From: Lysinibacillus fusiformis | GTDB lineage: Bacteria > Bacillota > Bacilli > Bacillales_A > Planococcaceae | Length of the DNA stretch: 64,000 bases | Assembly (NCBI RefSeq): GCF_016925635.1 | Contig: NZ_CP070490.1 | Span: forward strand, 4,842,001 to 4,906,000 | Direction of reading: 5' to 3' | Part shown: piece after piece, positions 54,500-64,000 of the stretch | How the letters are laid out: each line of letters starts with the position of its first letter | How positions within the stretch are numbered: the stretch's first letter is position 1 | Notes under the pieces: model-generated | The model's input: only the letters and a program-made list of their open reading frames with translations | What the model was told of the DNA's origin: nothing | The model's database searches: none | Made by a program: the position numbers and the translations under genes

Positions 54500-56063
54500 T
54501 TAACTCACCGAATTCTAGCAGGAATTTGCCATTCGTCATCTTGCTTAATAAAGATGATTTTCTACCAATTTGAATATAAGTTCCAGGATGGGCCTCTTTT
54601 GTCACAACAATCTCTTCTTTCCCTACATGACGCATTTCATCCATTAATAATTTAATTTCACGATCTAATGTAATCGCTTCGGCCTTTAATTTAGTCAAGG
54701 CTTGCTTTGTTACTTCAAATGAGGCTGATTGTTCTTTTGACATTTGATTGAGGAAAGGCAATAAATTTTTCATGCTATTCTCATGTGCTGAAATCTCTGT
54801 CTGCAATTGTTTTAGCTGTGCTGCTTTTTCTTGCATCACGGAGTTATTCTCCTGCTTATTAATACTTTCTATTATCAAATCTGTTCGACGCTCTAATCGG
54901 TTCCCTGAAATGGCCGTAACAATCGTATTTTTAGCTACTGCACGCCCCCCAATAATTTTACCTTTTCGTTCGTCCACATAAATAGAATGAGCAGAAAGCT
55001 GTGATCCTAGTGCATAAAAACCAATATGAATACTATTAGCAGCAAATAAATTTGCTTCATTCACATGTTTAACAAATATATTGCCACCTGCTTCTACCAC
55101 TGTTGAACCAAGCCCAAAGATTCCACCACGAATATAGACATCACCTTCAATGGATTTAATAAGCTTGGCACCGCTTACACCCTCCGCTCCCTCAATGGAA
55201 ATATCACCAGTTGCAATAACCGTATAGCCATTTGTTACTGTACCTTTAATACTGAGTGAGCCATTAAATTCAAGGTTACCTGTCTCCACTCCAACATCAC
55301 CATTTATAGGAAGGTGTCTGTTTACACCAATCATGCCTTTGACATCATCTAAAACGCCAGCGATTTTCGAGCGAATGACTACTTTTCCGTCTTCTTCCAC
55401 TTCATAGGCCGATTTTGTATCATATTTGATAGGATAATCTCGTCCAGGTACAGCAGCAACTACTTGACCTAGCACATTTTTCCCCGGTTTACCTAATGTA
55501 GCAGGAATCTTTTCACCTAGCCAAGAGCCTTCTGAAATTTCCGAAATAAAATTCATATCATAGTAATCCGCTTTACCGTCTTCACGAATGACCGGCTTTC
55601 TCTCTGGTTTAGGTAAGTATGTAATTTGTGCATCTATTCCCGCTATAGGTTGCTCTCCTTGAGCAATTAAAAATGCTTTTCCTGGTTCAGCCTTCAATAT
55701 ATCAAAATCCAATATTCCGTGCACAATTCCATTTTCATTCAATGTTTCTCGGATTTGTTGTGTTAATTTCTCTTTATTGTTTTGAATATATTCAAGCGTT
55801 TCATATATAAAAACAGAGGCTGACATCTTATCACGTGCCACTTCTGCTTCAATGTTCGGAAGCCAGCGTCCAATTTCAACAGGATTGGTATTCTGGGTTG
55901 ATAACACATTTTTTAAAATTGAAAAATTAGATAATTTCAGTCGTGGATGACTACGTAGGATGCTATCAAATTCTTTTAATGGGAAACCAGCGCTAAAAGT
56001 AAGCATATATACCTTGCCATTTTCCTCAGAAATTTCGAAGTTTTCGTTTCGAACTAGAATCAA
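54492..56063 (-). CDS. DUF342/FapA family protein
   Basis: Soluble protein of 523 residues. About 1-180 is an alpha/beta N-terminal domain. About 185-380 is a beta-helix-like repeat region rich in Gly, Val and Ile (GDVGVETGNLEFNGSLSIKG, ATGDISIEGAEGVSGAKL and similar rungs). About 400-490 is a coiled coil (MQEKAAQLKQLQTEISAHEN). This is the FapA (flagellar assembly protein A, DUF342) layout. TTG at 56063 follows GGAGGAGG. The molecular role is unclear even in better studied members. Downstream partner is a GDPD gene. Confidence 0.85.
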   Translation of the reverse strand: MILVRNENFEISEENGKVYMLTFSAGFPLKEFDSILRSHPRLKLSNFSILKNVLSTQNTNPVEIGRWLPNIEAEVARDKMSASVFIYETLEYIQNNKEKLTQQIRETLNENGIVHGILDFDILKAEPGKAFLIAQGEQPIAGIDAQITYLPKPERKPVIREDGKADYYDMNFISEISEGSWLGEKIPATLGKPGKNVLGQVVAAVPGRDYPIKYDTKSAYEVEEDGKVVIRSKIAGVLDDVKGMIGVNRHLPINGDVGVETGNLEFNGSLSIKGTVTNGYTVIATGDISIEGAEGVSGAKLIKSIEGDVYIRGGIFGLGSTVVEAGGNIFVKHVNEANLFAANSIHIGFYALGSQLSAHSIYVDERKGKIIGGRAVAKNTIVTAISGNRLERRTDLIIESINKQENNSVMQEKAAQLKQLQTEISAHENSMKNLLPFLNQMSKEQSASFEVTKQALTKLKAEAITLDREIKLLMDEMRHVGKEEIVVTKEAHPGTYIQIGRKSSLLSKMTNGKFLLEFGELNV

Positions 56064-56352
56064 GCTACCTCCTCCTTCCCTCTATATGTAAGTATATACA
56101 ATCCACTTACTTTTGTTTAGAGACCATTGTCACTACCGAGAAAGAAAATAGTACCACTTAATCATTAAAACATGAGACGATATTTTATTATTCATAAAGA
56201 AAAGAAGGCATTTAATACTACTAAATTTCTTGTTTTTGAGTTTTTTTATTAAAATTACCGATAAATTCAAAGTAATTCCATTAGGCTATTTTGAACAAAT
56301 GATCTTCCAAGGACAGATATCTTGGTTGCTTCTCGCTAAACCATCGTTTATA
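56064..56352. other. AT-rich intergenic region
   Basis: About 290 bp with no gene and no hairpin I would call. It should contain the promoter of the FapA-like gene. Confidence 0.3.
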
Positions 56353-56559
56353 TTAGGTCTTTTTAACCATGAATTCATTGATATTACTTTCAATTTGGAA
56401 AGTAGAACCGAGTTGTAGCAATTGCTGTCGACTCATATAATGCATACTTAATTTACCATCGAATGCTAAACGTACCTCAAATAGATCTTCCTCTATCTGT
56501 GTGATTTCGAGCGAATTCATTTGATCTAGTTGAAAATTTACACTTTTTATTTTAATCAC
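56353..56559 (-). CDS. Small hypothetical protein
   Basis: A 68-residue acidic protein beginning MIKIKSVNFQLDQMNSLEI and containing IEEDLFEVRLAFDGKLSMHYM. Alternating polar and hydrophobic residues suggest a small beta-sheet fold. No membrane segment or cysteines. AGTAGGTG lies a few bases before the ATG. It lies alone between spo0A and the FapA-like gene. I do not recognise a family, so expression is only presumed. Confidence 0.5.
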   Translation of the reverse strand: MIKIKSVNFQLDQMNSLEITQIEEDLFEVRLAFDGKLSMHYMSRQQLLQLGSTFQIESNINEFMVKKT

Positions 56560-56757
56560 CTACTATAAGTATAACGAAACGATGTGAGGTATCAAACGAC
56601 CTATTACCCTTCACTATTCATCTTTAGGATATGACTTTAAATCCACTATTCATGCATATATCGTGCATTTTTATCTGAATTAGACTTTCTTTTAACGGTT
56701 TCAATATTAAAGGACAGCCACAGATATTTCCACAGCATTTGTTCAAGTAACAAAAAA

Positions 56758-56793
56758 AGCGCCCTTTTAAACAGTAAAATTTAAAAGGGCGCT
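56758..56793 (-). terminator. Terminator of spo0A
   Basis: Perfect 14-bp arms AGCGCCCTTTTAAA (56758-56771) and its inverse (56780-56793), followed on the minus strand by seven Ts. Confidence 0.9.
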
Positions 56794-56844
56794 ATACTAT
56801 GCGAAGTATAATTGCTGTATATGTTTATTATATATATGTCGGAA

Positions 56845-57636
56845 CTAGCTAGCCATCATATCGATGCGGATTTTGTCTGCGATCATGGCAATGAATTCGC
56901 TATTTGTTGGCTTAGATTTTAAGTGATGGACTGTGTAGCCAAACATCGACGAAATGGATTCATAATTGCCTCGATTCCATGCAACCTCGATCGCATGGCG
57001 AATCGCACGTTCCACACGAGATGGTGTTGTATTGAACTTTTTGGCGATTTCTGGATATAAAATTTTTGTCACAGATCCTAATAATTCAATATCTTCAAAG
57101 ACCATTTGAATGGCTTCACGCAAATAAGAATAGCCTTTAATATGGGCAGGTACACCGATTTCTTTAATGATGGCTGTAATCGTACTGTCCAATTGATGCT
57201 GATTTAATTTTTGAGGTACTGTCGGTTGTAACACGCTTGTCTTTTTCGGAAGTGTCGCCTTCTGTCCAGCACAATGCAAAATCTTTTGTACCAATTGATC
57301 GAATTCAAAGGGCTTTAGCATGAAGTAGGAAGCTCCTAAATCTACCGCCTGTTTCATGACATCTTCTTGGCCAAAAGCTGTTAGCATAATGACTTGAATT
57401 GATGACATTTTTTCATTTTGATACATGGATTCTAATACAGCTAAACCGTCAAGATGAGGCATTATTATATCTAGAAGTAAAATATCTGGTGTAAATTCCT
57501 CAAGCATTTGTAGACATACTTTTCCATTTGAAGCAGTTGCAATAATTTCTATTTCGGCATGTCCTTGAAAATACTGCTCCATTGTTTTTAATAACTCACG
57601 ATTATCATCTGCAATCGCTACTTTTACCTTTGTCAT
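56845..57636 (-). CDS. spo0A: Sporulation master regulator Spo0A
   Basis: Response regulator of 263 residues that is phosphorylated by the phosphorelay and switches on sporulation. Receiver: Asp10-Asp11, phospho-acceptor Asp56 in [12 protein letters not shown], Thr in [11 protein letters not shown], Lys in MLKPF. The C-terminal DNA-binding domain (about 150-263) has [17 protein letters not shown] and the recognition helix region [25 protein letters not shown] 57636 is chosen since AGAAGGAGG stands before it. Upstream sequence carries 0A-box-like sites. Order spoIVB-spo0A matches other Bacillales. Confidence 0.98.
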   Translation of the reverse strand: MTKVKVAIADDNRELLKTMEQYFQGHAEIEIIATASNGKVCLQMLEEFTPDILLLDIIMPHLDGLAVLESMYQNEKMSSIQVIMLTAFGQEDVMKQAVDLGASYFMLKPFEFDQLVQKILHCAGQKATLPKKTSVLQPTVPQKLNQHQLDSTITAIIKEIGVPAHIKGYSYLREAIQMVFEDIELLGSVTKILYPEIAKKFNTTPSRVERAIRHAIEVAWNRGNYESISSMFGYTVHHLKSKPTNSEFIAMIADKIRIDMMAS

Positions 57637-57720
57637 TTCAATTCCTCCTTCTGGACTTGCTTTGAACACCTCAAAGCGATAACCTAAACCCCTAAATGCC
57701 GTTTTTGGCACACTGTGGAA

Positions 57721-57800
57721 TTTTCGACATTTTTGTTTTAAAAACCTTTTCTATTTCCAAAAATGAGTATGTAGTCCGATACTTTCTTTTAATATCGACA
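57721..57800 (-). promoter_or_regulatory. 0A-box-like sites upstream of spo0A
   Basis: On the minus strand TGTCGAAAA is at 57729-57721 and TGTCGATA at 57800-57793. The consensus 0A box is TGTCGAA, so the first is a perfect match and the second differs at one base. Both lie in the spo0A promoter region, as in B. subtilis where Spo0A controls its own gene. Confidence 0.6.
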
Positions 57801-57942
57801 AGTTACGCTAAATGGCTGCGACCTGTTGAATGCTCTAATAACTTATTTTAGATAAATTTAGTAGATAAAACTACAGTTTTTTTAAATATCATGACTCCTT
57901 CAGGAAATTATCAGAAATACATGTTGGATTCGATGAAATAAA

Positions 57943-58009
57943 GGTAAAAAATCCGTGTAGTTTCCTGCGGCATTTGTCCAGCCTGCGGAAAATTAAACGG
58001 ATTTTTACC
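57943..58009 (-). terminator. Long hairpin after spoIVB
   Basis: GGTAAAAAATCCGT (57943-57956) pairs with ACGGATTTTTACC (57997-58009). The loop contains two CCTGCGG copies and a TTTCC/GGAAA pair. Together with the spo0A promoter it accounts for the 57637-58021 gap. Confidence 0.7.
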
Positions 58010-58021
58010 TTTCATCCCTTT

Positions 58022-58969
58022 TTATGAAGATCTTCTTAACATTTCCGCTACCGTTAGCGCTGCACCTTTTTTCGGCTCCTCCACAAACATATGTGTCACC
58101 GCACCGACAAAACGACCATCTTGAATAATAGGACTGCCACTCATTCCCTGCAAAATACCACCTGTTTTTTCAATGAGCTTCTCGTCAGATACTATAAATT
58201 CAAGGCGTTCATTTTCCACTTTGGTAATTTCAATTGAAAAGGTTTCCACCTTACTGCCTTCAATGGCTGTATAGATTTCTGCTTTCCCCGTTTTTATATC
58301 TTTTTCATGCATAATTTCTATCGCTTTGGGTAATCTTTGTTGATAACCGTCTTCCCAACGGCCAAAAATACCATAAATAGTATTTTTATCTATACTGCCT
58401 AGCCGTTCTTGATGCTTTTCAATGGAGGAAATTTTATAGCCTGGTTGGCCCGGTGTGCTTTTTCGGATTTGCTGAATAGAAGCTAAAAAAATGGAGCCAG
58501 CTCTAAAAACAGGGGCTTCTTGTAGGGTTGAATCGACGATTTGATGACCTAGTGCACCGTAATTTTTTGTCTCTGGATCAATATAAGTCAGTGTTCCTAC
58601 TCCATCTGTTTCATCTTTTAAAAAGGAAATGACATGCTCTGCTTCTTGGTTTTGTAATTCCAATGTAATTTGTTGGCCACCACTATTGATCGTCCATTTC
58701 TGTTGGCCATCCTTTGCCACAGCTTGCTTGGCATCAGCAAGTGATTTTACTGGTATATTATTTATTTTTTCAATAACAGCGCCTCCTTTCATCCACTGAT
58801 TGGAAGCTAACAGTACATCGTGTGCTACAAATACATGTGATAATTGAAGTTGGATTCCAATTGCTTCGCCCATCGGTATAAGCTTTTTGGCAGCTAAAGC
58901 TTGTATAGGCATCACTAATAAAAAGATGAGCATAGGCAAAATGACTAATTGACGCCAATGACGATTCAT
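58022..58969 (-). CDS. spoIVB: SpoIVB peptidase (sigma-K checkpoint signal)
   Basis: S55-family serine peptidase of 315 residues, secreted from the forespore to trigger pro-sigma-K processing. One N-terminal membrane helix (about 6-27), then a PDZ-like region (about 60-105, GGAVIEKINNIPVKSLADA). GALGHQIVD probably holds the catalytic His, and LQGMSGSPIIQDGRFVGAVTHMF the catalytic Ser. ATG 58969 is chosen because AAAGGAGGT precedes it; the ATG at 58987 overlaps that site. It is clearly shorter than B. subtilis SpoIVB (about 425 residues). Confidence 0.93.
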   Translation of the reverse strand: MNRHWRQLVILPMLIFLLVMPIQALAAKKLIPMGEAIGIQLQLSHVFVAHDVLLASNQWMKGGAVIEKINNIPVKSLADAKQAVAKDGQQKWTINSGGQQITLELQNQEAEHVISFLKDETDGVGTLTYIDPETKNYGALGHQIVDSTLQEAPVFRAGSIFLASIQQIRKSTPGQPGYKISSIEKHQERLGSIDKNTIYGIFGRWEDGYQQRLPKAIEIMHEKDIKTGKAEIYTAIEGSKVETFSIEITKVENERLEFIVSDEKLIEKTGGILQGMSGSPIIQDGRFVGAVTHMFVEEPKKGAALTVAEMLRRSS

Positions 58970-59057
58970 ACGACACCTCCTTTTCATTTTTGTCTTTTTA
59001 CTATGTGTTGTTGTGACGTTCTTATAAGCGGTAAATATTTGCGCAAAATGAAAAAAG

Positions 59058-59083
59058 CCAGAAACAGCTGAAACTGTTTCTGG
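59058..59083 (-). terminator. Terminator of the argR-recN unit
   Basis: CCAGAAACAG (59058-59067) pairs with CTGTTTCTGG (59074-59083), followed on the minus strand by TTTTTTC. Confidence 0.85.
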
Positions 59084-59091
59084 AATAAAGG

Positions 59092-60783
59092 TTAACGCAT
59101 TTGTTTTTTTCGTTCATCTGCCATTTTTAATAGCTCCGTTGCATGCTGTAATGTTAACGCTGTAATTTCGGTTCCAGACATCATACGGCTTACTTCCTCT
59201 ATACGAGCGTCTTGATCAATCTCTGATAATGAAGTAAATGTTCGATCGTGTTCCACTTCTTTTTTGATGAAGTAATGATGATCGGCCATCGCAGCAACTT
59301 GTGGTAAATGTGAAATACATAAAACTTGAGAATTTACAGAAATCGCGGCAATTTTTTCTGCAATCGCTTGCGCCACACGACCACTGACACCTGTATCCAC
59401 CTCATCAAAAATAATGGAGGTAATTCCATTGGAAGAAGAGAAAATGGTTTTCAATGCCAGCATCATTCGTGATAATTCTCCGCCAGATGCAATTTTTGGT
59501 AAAGACTTTGGAGGCTCTCCAACGTTTGTGGAGATGTAGAAAATAATTTGATCTTTCCCATTAGCATCGAAATAGGATAATTCATCAAAATTGACAATAA
59601 ATTTTGCCTTTTCCATATGTAATTCACGTAGTTCTGCCATAATCGCTTCACTTAATTGTTGGGCTGCAGCTTTACGTACTGTTGAAAGTTCACTAGCCAA
59701 CTCATTGAGTACAGCTTCCATTTCTAACACGCGTCGTTCTTTCACCTGCAAAATTTCATCGCGATTCAACAGCTCATTTAACTCAGTTTTAATTTTTTCA
59801 TAATAAGCCAAGATTTCTTCTACTGTTGTACCATACTTGCGTTTTAAATTTTGCAATAATGCTAAACGTTGCTCCACCTCGTTTAAACGAGCTGGATCAA
59901 ATTCTAATTCATCTAACACATTTTTGACCTGATAGGCTGCATCCTGCAATGCATAAAACGCAGTTGTAACTGCCTCAGACGATTCTTTAAATTGCTCATC
60001 AACCGTTGCAGCGTCTTCTAAAGCACCCATTGCCGTACCGATCCAATCAAGCCCTTTTGTTTCGCCTTGAATGGCTTCATAGGCTGCACTAGAGCGTTCA
60101 AAAATTTTATTAAAATTCATCAGACGACGGCGTTCGTCTAGAAGCTCGTCTTCCTCGCCTAATTTTAAATTGGCTTCGTCCAACTCTTTGATTTGAAATT
60201 GATACAAATCGATACGTTGTGCCATCAATTGCTCATCAATGGATATGGAAGCTAAGTCTTTTTTGAGTAAACGGTATTCATCGTACTGAGCACGATACGT
60301 TTTTTGAATGGGCAATAGCTCTTCTTCTGCAAACTGGTCGAGCAAATTGATGTGCTGCTTTTCATCCATTAGCTCTTGATTTTCATGTTGGCCATGAATA
60401 TCAATAAGACTAGCTCCAATGTCTCTTAGTACCGATAATGGCACAAGCTTTCCATTCACACGGCAAATACTTTTACCCGTATCATTTAAATCACGACGTA
60501 AAATAATCGTATCTTCTTCTATTTCAATGCCTGCTTCTTCTAACTTTTTCAGAACAGGATGTACTGAACTCGAAATTTGAAATAAGCCACCCAATTCTGC
60601 TTTTCTTGCGCCATGTCGAATAAATTCAGTGTTGCCTCGTCCACCAGCAAGTAAATGCACCGCATCAATGATAATGGATTTTCCGGCACCTGTTTCCCCT
60701 GTGAGAACTGTTAAGCCTTCTAAAAAGCTGACAGTCAAATCCTCAATGATGGCAAAGTTTCGAATACTAAGCTCTCTTAACAC
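59092..60783 (-). CDS. recN: DNA repair protein RecN
   Basis: SMC-like ATPase of 563 residues that acts early in double-strand break repair. Walker A VLTGETGAGKSIIIDA is at about residues 29-44, with long coiled-coil arms in the middle (about 150-380). The ABC signature is KIASGGELSRMMLAL, Walker B IIFDEVDTGVSG, and the His switch ISHLPQVAAMADHH. GTG at 60783 follows AGAGGTGA. It lies 33 bp after argR on the same strand, a conserved Bacillales pair. Confidence 0.97.
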   Translation of the reverse strand: MLRELSIRNFAIIEDLTVSFLEGLTVLTGETGAGKSIIIDAVHLLAGGRGNTEFIRHGARKAELGGLFQISSSVHPVLKKLEEAGIEIEEDTIILRRDLNDTGKSICRVNGKLVPLSVLRDIGASLIDIHGQHENQELMDEKQHINLLDQFAEEELLPIQKTYRAQYDEYRLLKKDLASISIDEQLMAQRIDLYQFQIKELDEANLKLGEEDELLDERRRLMNFNKIFERSSAAYEAIQGETKGLDWIGTAMGALEDAATVDEQFKESSEAVTTAFYALQDAAYQVKNVLDELEFDPARLNEVEQRLALLQNLKRKYGTTVEEILAYYEKIKTELNELLNRDEILQVKERRVLEMEAVLNELASELSTVRKAAAQQLSEAIMAELRELHMEKAKFIVNFDELSYFDANGKDQIIFYISTNVGEPPKSLPKIASGGELSRMMLALKTIFSSSNGITSIIFDEVDTGVSGRVAQAIAEKIAAISVNSQVLCISHLPQVAAMADHHYFIKKEVEHDRTFTSLSEIDQDARIEEVSRMMSGTEITALTLQHATELLKMADERKKQMR

Positions 60784-60816
60784 AAAATGTCACCTCTAAA
60801 TCAATTTAACCATTTT

Positions 60817-61266
60817 TTAAAGCATGTCTAATAAGCGATTTTTTGTATTTTCACGCTCATTTTCATTTCGACAAATAATTAAAATGGTATCATCTCCAGA
60901 AATTGTACCTAAAATTTCTGGCCAATCTAAATGATCAAGTAAGGATGCAATGGCATTCGCATTCCCCGGAAGAGCTTTCATGACTAAAAAATGTGATGCC
61001 CCATCAATACTTACAAATGCATCCGCTAATGCACGATGTAATTTTTGGACTGGGTTGAAACGTTGATCTGCGGGCAAGCTATATTTATAACGACCATCCT
61101 GCAGTGGTACTTTCACTAAATGAAGCTCTTTTATATCTCGTGATACCGTAGCTTGTGTGACATTATAGCCTGCTTCTTTTAAAAAATCGACTAAATCATC
61201 TTGCGTTTCAATCTCGTGATTGGCGATAATATCCCGAATCCGTATATGTCGTTGTCCTTTATTCAA
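60817..61266 (-). CDS. argR: Arginine repressor ArgR/AhrC
   Basis: Arginine-responsive regulator of 149 residues. The N-terminal winged helix includes [31 protein letters not shown]. The C-terminal domain has [33 protein letters not shown] with the GDD arginine-binding stretch, which makes hexamers. TTG at 61266 is used because GAGGTGA stands before it and gives the same length as B. subtilis AhrC. A GTG at 61275 lies within that site. Upstream tlyA ends at its own terminator, so argR-recN probably has its own promoter. Confidence 0.95.
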   Translation of the reverse strand: MNKGQRHIRIRDIIANHEIETQDDLVDFLKEAGYNVTQATVSRDIKELHLVKVPLQDGRYKYSLPADQRFNPVQKLHRALADAFVSIDGASHFLVMKALPGNANAIASLLDHLDWPEILGTISGDDTILIICRNENERENTKNRLLDML

Positions 61267-61340
61267 CGAAATCACCTCTTATAAATAATTGTTTATGTGT
61301 ATAATCACACTACCATTTTCAACAAAAAAGCACAAGAAAA

Positions 61341-61368
61341 AACACGGCTCTATAAGCGAGCACGTGTT
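61341..61368 (-). terminator. Terminator of the dxs-tlyA unit
   Basis: AACACGGCT (61341-61349) pairs with AGCACGTGTT (61359-61368) with one bulge, followed on the minus strand by TTTTTTCTTG. The stem overlaps the tlyA stop region. Confidence 0.7.
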
Positions 61369-62185
61369 ATTTTAAAGAATTATGCGCTTCTTCAACGAGT
61401 GCATTAAAAGCTGTATATGCAGGTAGAATTTCTTGTCCAATAGGATTCACTAAATGGAATAAAAATTCAATATTTCCTTCTCCACCTGTGATGGGCGAGA
61501 ACGAAGCATCTTTCACTACAAAACCAATCTCTGTTGCCATTGCAGCCGTTTTTTCCAATACTTCTAGATGTACTTTTTTATCACGAACAATTCCCTTTTT
61601 GCCTACTTTATCTTTACCTGCTTCAAACTGAGGTTTCACCAATGCCATAACATCCCCGCCTGGCATCAATAATGTTTTTAATACTGGTAAAATCAGTGAT
61701 AACGAAATAAAGCTGACATCGATTGTTGCAAAATCAGGTAAACCTTCTGATAAATCGGCTGCCGTTGTATAGCGAAAATTCGTTTTCTCCATTACCGTGA
61801 CACGTTCATCTGAGCGAATTTTCCAAGCTAATTGGTTAGAACCAACATCTAGTGCATAACAATGTCTTGCTCCATGTTGTAAGGCGCAATCTGTAAAGCC
61901 ACCTGTAGAGGAGCCAATGTCAAGCATTAGCTTCCCTTCTACAGACATATCAAAAATTTGTAGCGCCTTTTCTAATTTAAGGCCACCACGGCTCACATAT
62001 TTTAAATCTGAGCCCTTTACTTGTAGCGGTGCATCGACGGCAATTTTCTCGCCTGCCTTATCAATACGTATTTCATTCGAAAAGACAATTCCCGCCATAA
62101 TGGAACGTTTTGCTTTTTCTCTTGTTTCACATAGCCCACGCTCTACAAGTAAAATATCTACTCGTTCTTTTGGTTGTTTTGTCAT
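61367..62185 (-). CDS. tlyA: TlyA-family rRNA 2'-O-methyltransferase
   Basis: Protein of 272 residues with an N-terminal S4 RNA-binding domain (about 8-65, VDILLVERGLCETREKAKRSIMAG) and a FtsJ-like methyltransferase domain. SAM motif: MLDIGSSTGGFTDCALQHGA; ATIDVSFISLSLILP and ALVKPQFEAGK follow. Members methylate cytidine ribose in 16S and 23S rRNA in mycobacteria; the Firmicute branch (YqxC) is less studied. The ATG overlaps the dxs stop by one base (TAATG). Confidence 0.92.
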   Translation of the reverse strand: MTKQPKERVDILLVERGLCETREKAKRSIMAGIVFSNEIRIDKAGEKIAVDAPLQVKGSDLKYVSRGGLKLEKALQIFDMSVEGKLMLDIGSSTGGFTDCALQHGARHCYALDVGSNQLAWKIRSDERVTVMEKTNFRYTTAADLSEGLPDFATIDVSFISLSLILPVLKTLLMPGGDVMALVKPQFEAGKDKVGKKGIVRDKKVHLEVLEKTAAMATEIGFVVKDASFSPITGGEGNIEFLFHLVNPIGQEILPAYTAFNALVEEAHNSLK

Positions 62186-64000
62186 TATTTATTCAAACCC
62201 ACTTGCTGTTTTTGTTGAAGTAATACGTGCATACGTGCAACCGTATCCTCTGCTGTCATATGAATTTCTGCGAGTAGCTGATCTACGTTGCCATGCTCAA
62301 TATATTGATCTGGGATGCCCATTCGATCAACAAGCGCATTTAAATAGCCGTGGTCATGAGCAAACTCTAATACACCACTACCAAAACCACCTTGTAAAAC
62401 AGCTTCTTCAATTGTTAAAATTGGTTTTTGACTAGATAATATACGGTGTAGCATATCCTCATCCATCGGTTTGATAAAGCGAGCATTGACCACTTCAATA
62501 TCGATACCTTGTTGCGCTAGCATTTCTGCAGCTGCCATTGCCATTGGAATCGTTGTACCAAATGTCAGAATCGATGCGTCTTTCCCCTCACGTAAAACTT
62601 CCCAGCTACCAATCGGTAAAGCGACAAGCTCATCATCTAATGGCACACCAATCCCATTACCTCGTGGATAACGAAGTGCAATTGGACCACCATCATAATC
62701 AATCGCTGTTTTTACCATATGTTGCCCTTCATTTTCATCCTTTGGCATCATGATGGCCATGTTTGGAATATGACGAAGGAAAGCAATATCAAATACACCT
62801 TGATGTGTTTCTCCATCTGCTCCCACTAAACCAGCACGATCAATACCGATAAAGACATTTAAATTTGGGCGAGCAATATCATGTAATACTTGGTCATATG
62901 CACGTTGCAGGAATGTAGAATAAATCGCTAAAAATGGTTTCATATTTTGCGTAGCTAATCCTGCAGCCATCGTTGCCGCATGTTGCTCAGCAATACCCAC
63001 GTCGAAGAAACGATTTGGGAAGTCCTGTTGAATACCTTGTAGCTTTGAACCTACAGGCATGGCAGGCGTAATCGTTACCACTCGCTCATTTTCATGGGCA
63101 ATTTTACGAACCGTCTCAGCAATTAAACTACTCCATGCTGGTCCAGTTGCCTCAGACTTTACAAAGGCACCATTTTCAATTTTATAAGGACCTGTTCCAT
63201 GCCAATTCCCAATTGTATCATCCTCGGCTGGTTTATAGCCTTTTCCTTTTTTCGTAATGACATGAACAAGGACTGGCCCTTTCACTTTTTTCGCGTGTGA
63301 TAAAGTCATTTCAAGCGCTTCAAAATCATGCCCATCAATCGGACCAAGATATTTAAAACCTAGCTCCTCAAAAAACACACCCGATACTACTAAATATTTC
63401 AAGCTGTCCTTCACGCGTTCTACAGTAGACGCAAGCTTTCCACCTAGTACTGGAATCTTATTAATAAGTGACTCGAGCTCTTCCTTGGCTTTTGAGTACT
63501 CCTTCGCTGTACGTAGACGACCTAAAACATTGTGTAACGCGCCAACATTCGGTGCAATCGACATTTCATTATCATTTAATATAACAATCATATTCGTTTT
63601 CGCATGGCCAATATGATTTAATGCCTCAAGTGCCATACCACCTGTTAAAGCGCCATCTCCAATAATAGGGATAACAAAGTTGTTTTCTTTTTTTATATCA
63701 CGTGCTGCTGCCATACCCATGGCTGCTGACAAGGAAGTCGAGCTATGACCTGTTTCCCACTCATCATGTTCACTCTCCACGCGCTTTGGAAACCCACAAA
63801 GCCCTTTGAACTGACGTAGTGTGTCAAATTGACTCGCACGACCTGTTAAAATTTTATGCACGTAAGCTTGGTGGCCAACATCCCACAAAAACTTATCTTT
63901 TGGACTGTCAAACATTTTATGCAGCATTATCGTTAACTCAACTACGCCTAAATTCGGCCCGATATGCCCACCTGTGACAGAACATTTTTCGATTAAGAAG
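62185..64000 (-). CDS. dxs: 1-deoxy-D-xylulose-5-phosphate synthase (5' truncated)
   Basis: TPP enzyme that joins pyruvate and glyceraldehyde 3-phosphate in the first step of the MEP isoprenoid pathway. The frame continues to the window edge ([21 protein letters not shown] precedes the first internal ATG at 63927, given here only in part), so about 20-30 residues are missing. [19 protein letters not shown] and LNDNEMSI form the TPP site, and [15 protein letters not shown] holds the catalytic Glu. [15 protein letters not shown] and RYPRGNGIG are also typical. It is coupled to tlyA by a TAATG overlap. Confidence 0.97.
   Translation of the reverse strand, partial: FLIEKCSVTGGHIGPNLGVVELTIMLHKMFDSPKDKFLWDVGHQAYVHKILTGRASQFDTLRQFKGLCGFPKRVESEHDEWETGHSSTSLSAAMGMAAARDIKKENNFVIPIIGDGALTGGMALEALNHIGHAKTNMIVILNDNEMSIAPNVGALHNVLGRLRTAKEYSKAKEELESLINKIPVLGGKLASTVERVKDSLKYLVVSGVFFEELGFKYLGPIDGHDFEALEMTLSHAKKVKGPVLVHVITKKGKGYKPAEDDTIGNWHGTGPYKIENGAFVKSEATGPAWSSLIAETVRKIAHENERVVTITPAMPVGSKLQGIQQDFPNRFFDVGIAEQHAATMAAGLATQNMKPFLAIYSTFLQRAYDQVLHDIARPNLNVFIGIDRAGLVGADGETHQGVFDIAFLRHIPNMAIMMPKDENEGQHMVKTAIDYDGGPIALRYPRGNGIGVPLDDELVALPIGSWEVLREGKDASILTFGTTIPMAMAAAEMLAQQGIDIEVVNARFIKPMDEDMLHRILSSQKPILTIEEAVLQGGFGSGVLEFAHDHGYLNALVDRMGIPDQYIEHGNVDQLLAEIHMTAEDTVARMHVLLQQKQQVGLNK

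Overview
This is a stretch of low-GC Firmicute chromosome, most likely Lysinibacillus or a close relative in Bacillales. The evidence is AT-rich DNA, strong AGGAGG-type ribosome sites, frequent TTG and GTG starts, sporulation genes (spo0A, spoIVB), and a gene order close to the yqi-yqj region of Bacillus subtilis (dxs, tlyA, argR, recN, spoIVB, spo0A, a GDPD gene, a DUF2627 gene, the bkd genes, a bacilliredoxin, yqjA, prli42, the yqjC, yqjD and yqjE homologues, and the dinB/hydrolase pair). I saw no rRNA, tRNA, CRISPR array, insertion sequence or prophage.

Layout. 1-1.8 kb: end of a nucleotide-sugar operon (CapE-type dehydratase plus RmlD-like reductase). 1.8-3.8 kb: hydrolase and DNA polymerase IV. 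3.9-6.6 kb: divergent MocR regulator and aminotransferase sharing a three-box operator. 6.6-7.1 kb: non-coding, GC-richer repeats between two near-identical hairpins. 7.1-8.6 kb: XRE-cupin regulator, LysE exporter and a 40-residue gene. 8.9-12.6 kb: biotin operon bioD-bioA-bioY-bioB behind a BirA box. 12.7-21.3 kb: small genes, then a signalling block of an OmpR-type response regulator facing a 1713-residue pseudokinase/ATPase/GAF/histidine kinase, which is co-transcribed with an HD-GYP protein. 21.7-29.7 kb: membrane protein, AraC regulator with EamA transporter, Cj0069-family protein, LysE exporter, TPR protein, chemoreceptor and small membrane protein. 30-32.5 kb: carboxynorspermidine operon with a clear promoter and terminator. 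32.7-34.6 kb: accessory genes, including a Nudix gene broken by an early stop codon. 34.9-37.7 kb: CheW, M20 peptidase and a coiled-coil protein. 37.7-46.7 kb: propionyl/methylmalonyl-CoA genes (carboxyltransferase, epimerase, mutase subunits, MeaB) interleaved with yqjA, prli42 and bacilliredoxin. 46.8-53.1 kb: branched-chain keto acid dehydrogenase genes and leucine dehydrogenase. 53.5-64 kb: DUF2627, GDPD, FapA-like protein, spo0A, spoIVB, recN, argR, tlyA and 5'-truncated dxs.

How it fits together. Leucine dehydrogenase and the BKD complex turn branched-chain amino acids into acyl-CoAs. Valine and isoleucine carbon can end as propionyl-CoA, which the carboxyltransferase, epimerase, mutase and MeaB would carry to succinyl-CoA. 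The carboxylase needs biotin, and a biotin operon lies in the same window. The ptb and buk genes that accompany bkd in B. subtilis are absent here.

The least ordinary parts are the HD-GYP/pseudokinase-ATPase-histidine kinase/response regulator block, the three-box MocR operator, the repeat island at 6.6-7.1 kb with a fragment at 32.5 kb, the intercistronic hairpin inside the bkd genes, and the broken Nudix gene. I found no clearly new multi-gene system. The signalling block is the best candidate for unexplained biology.
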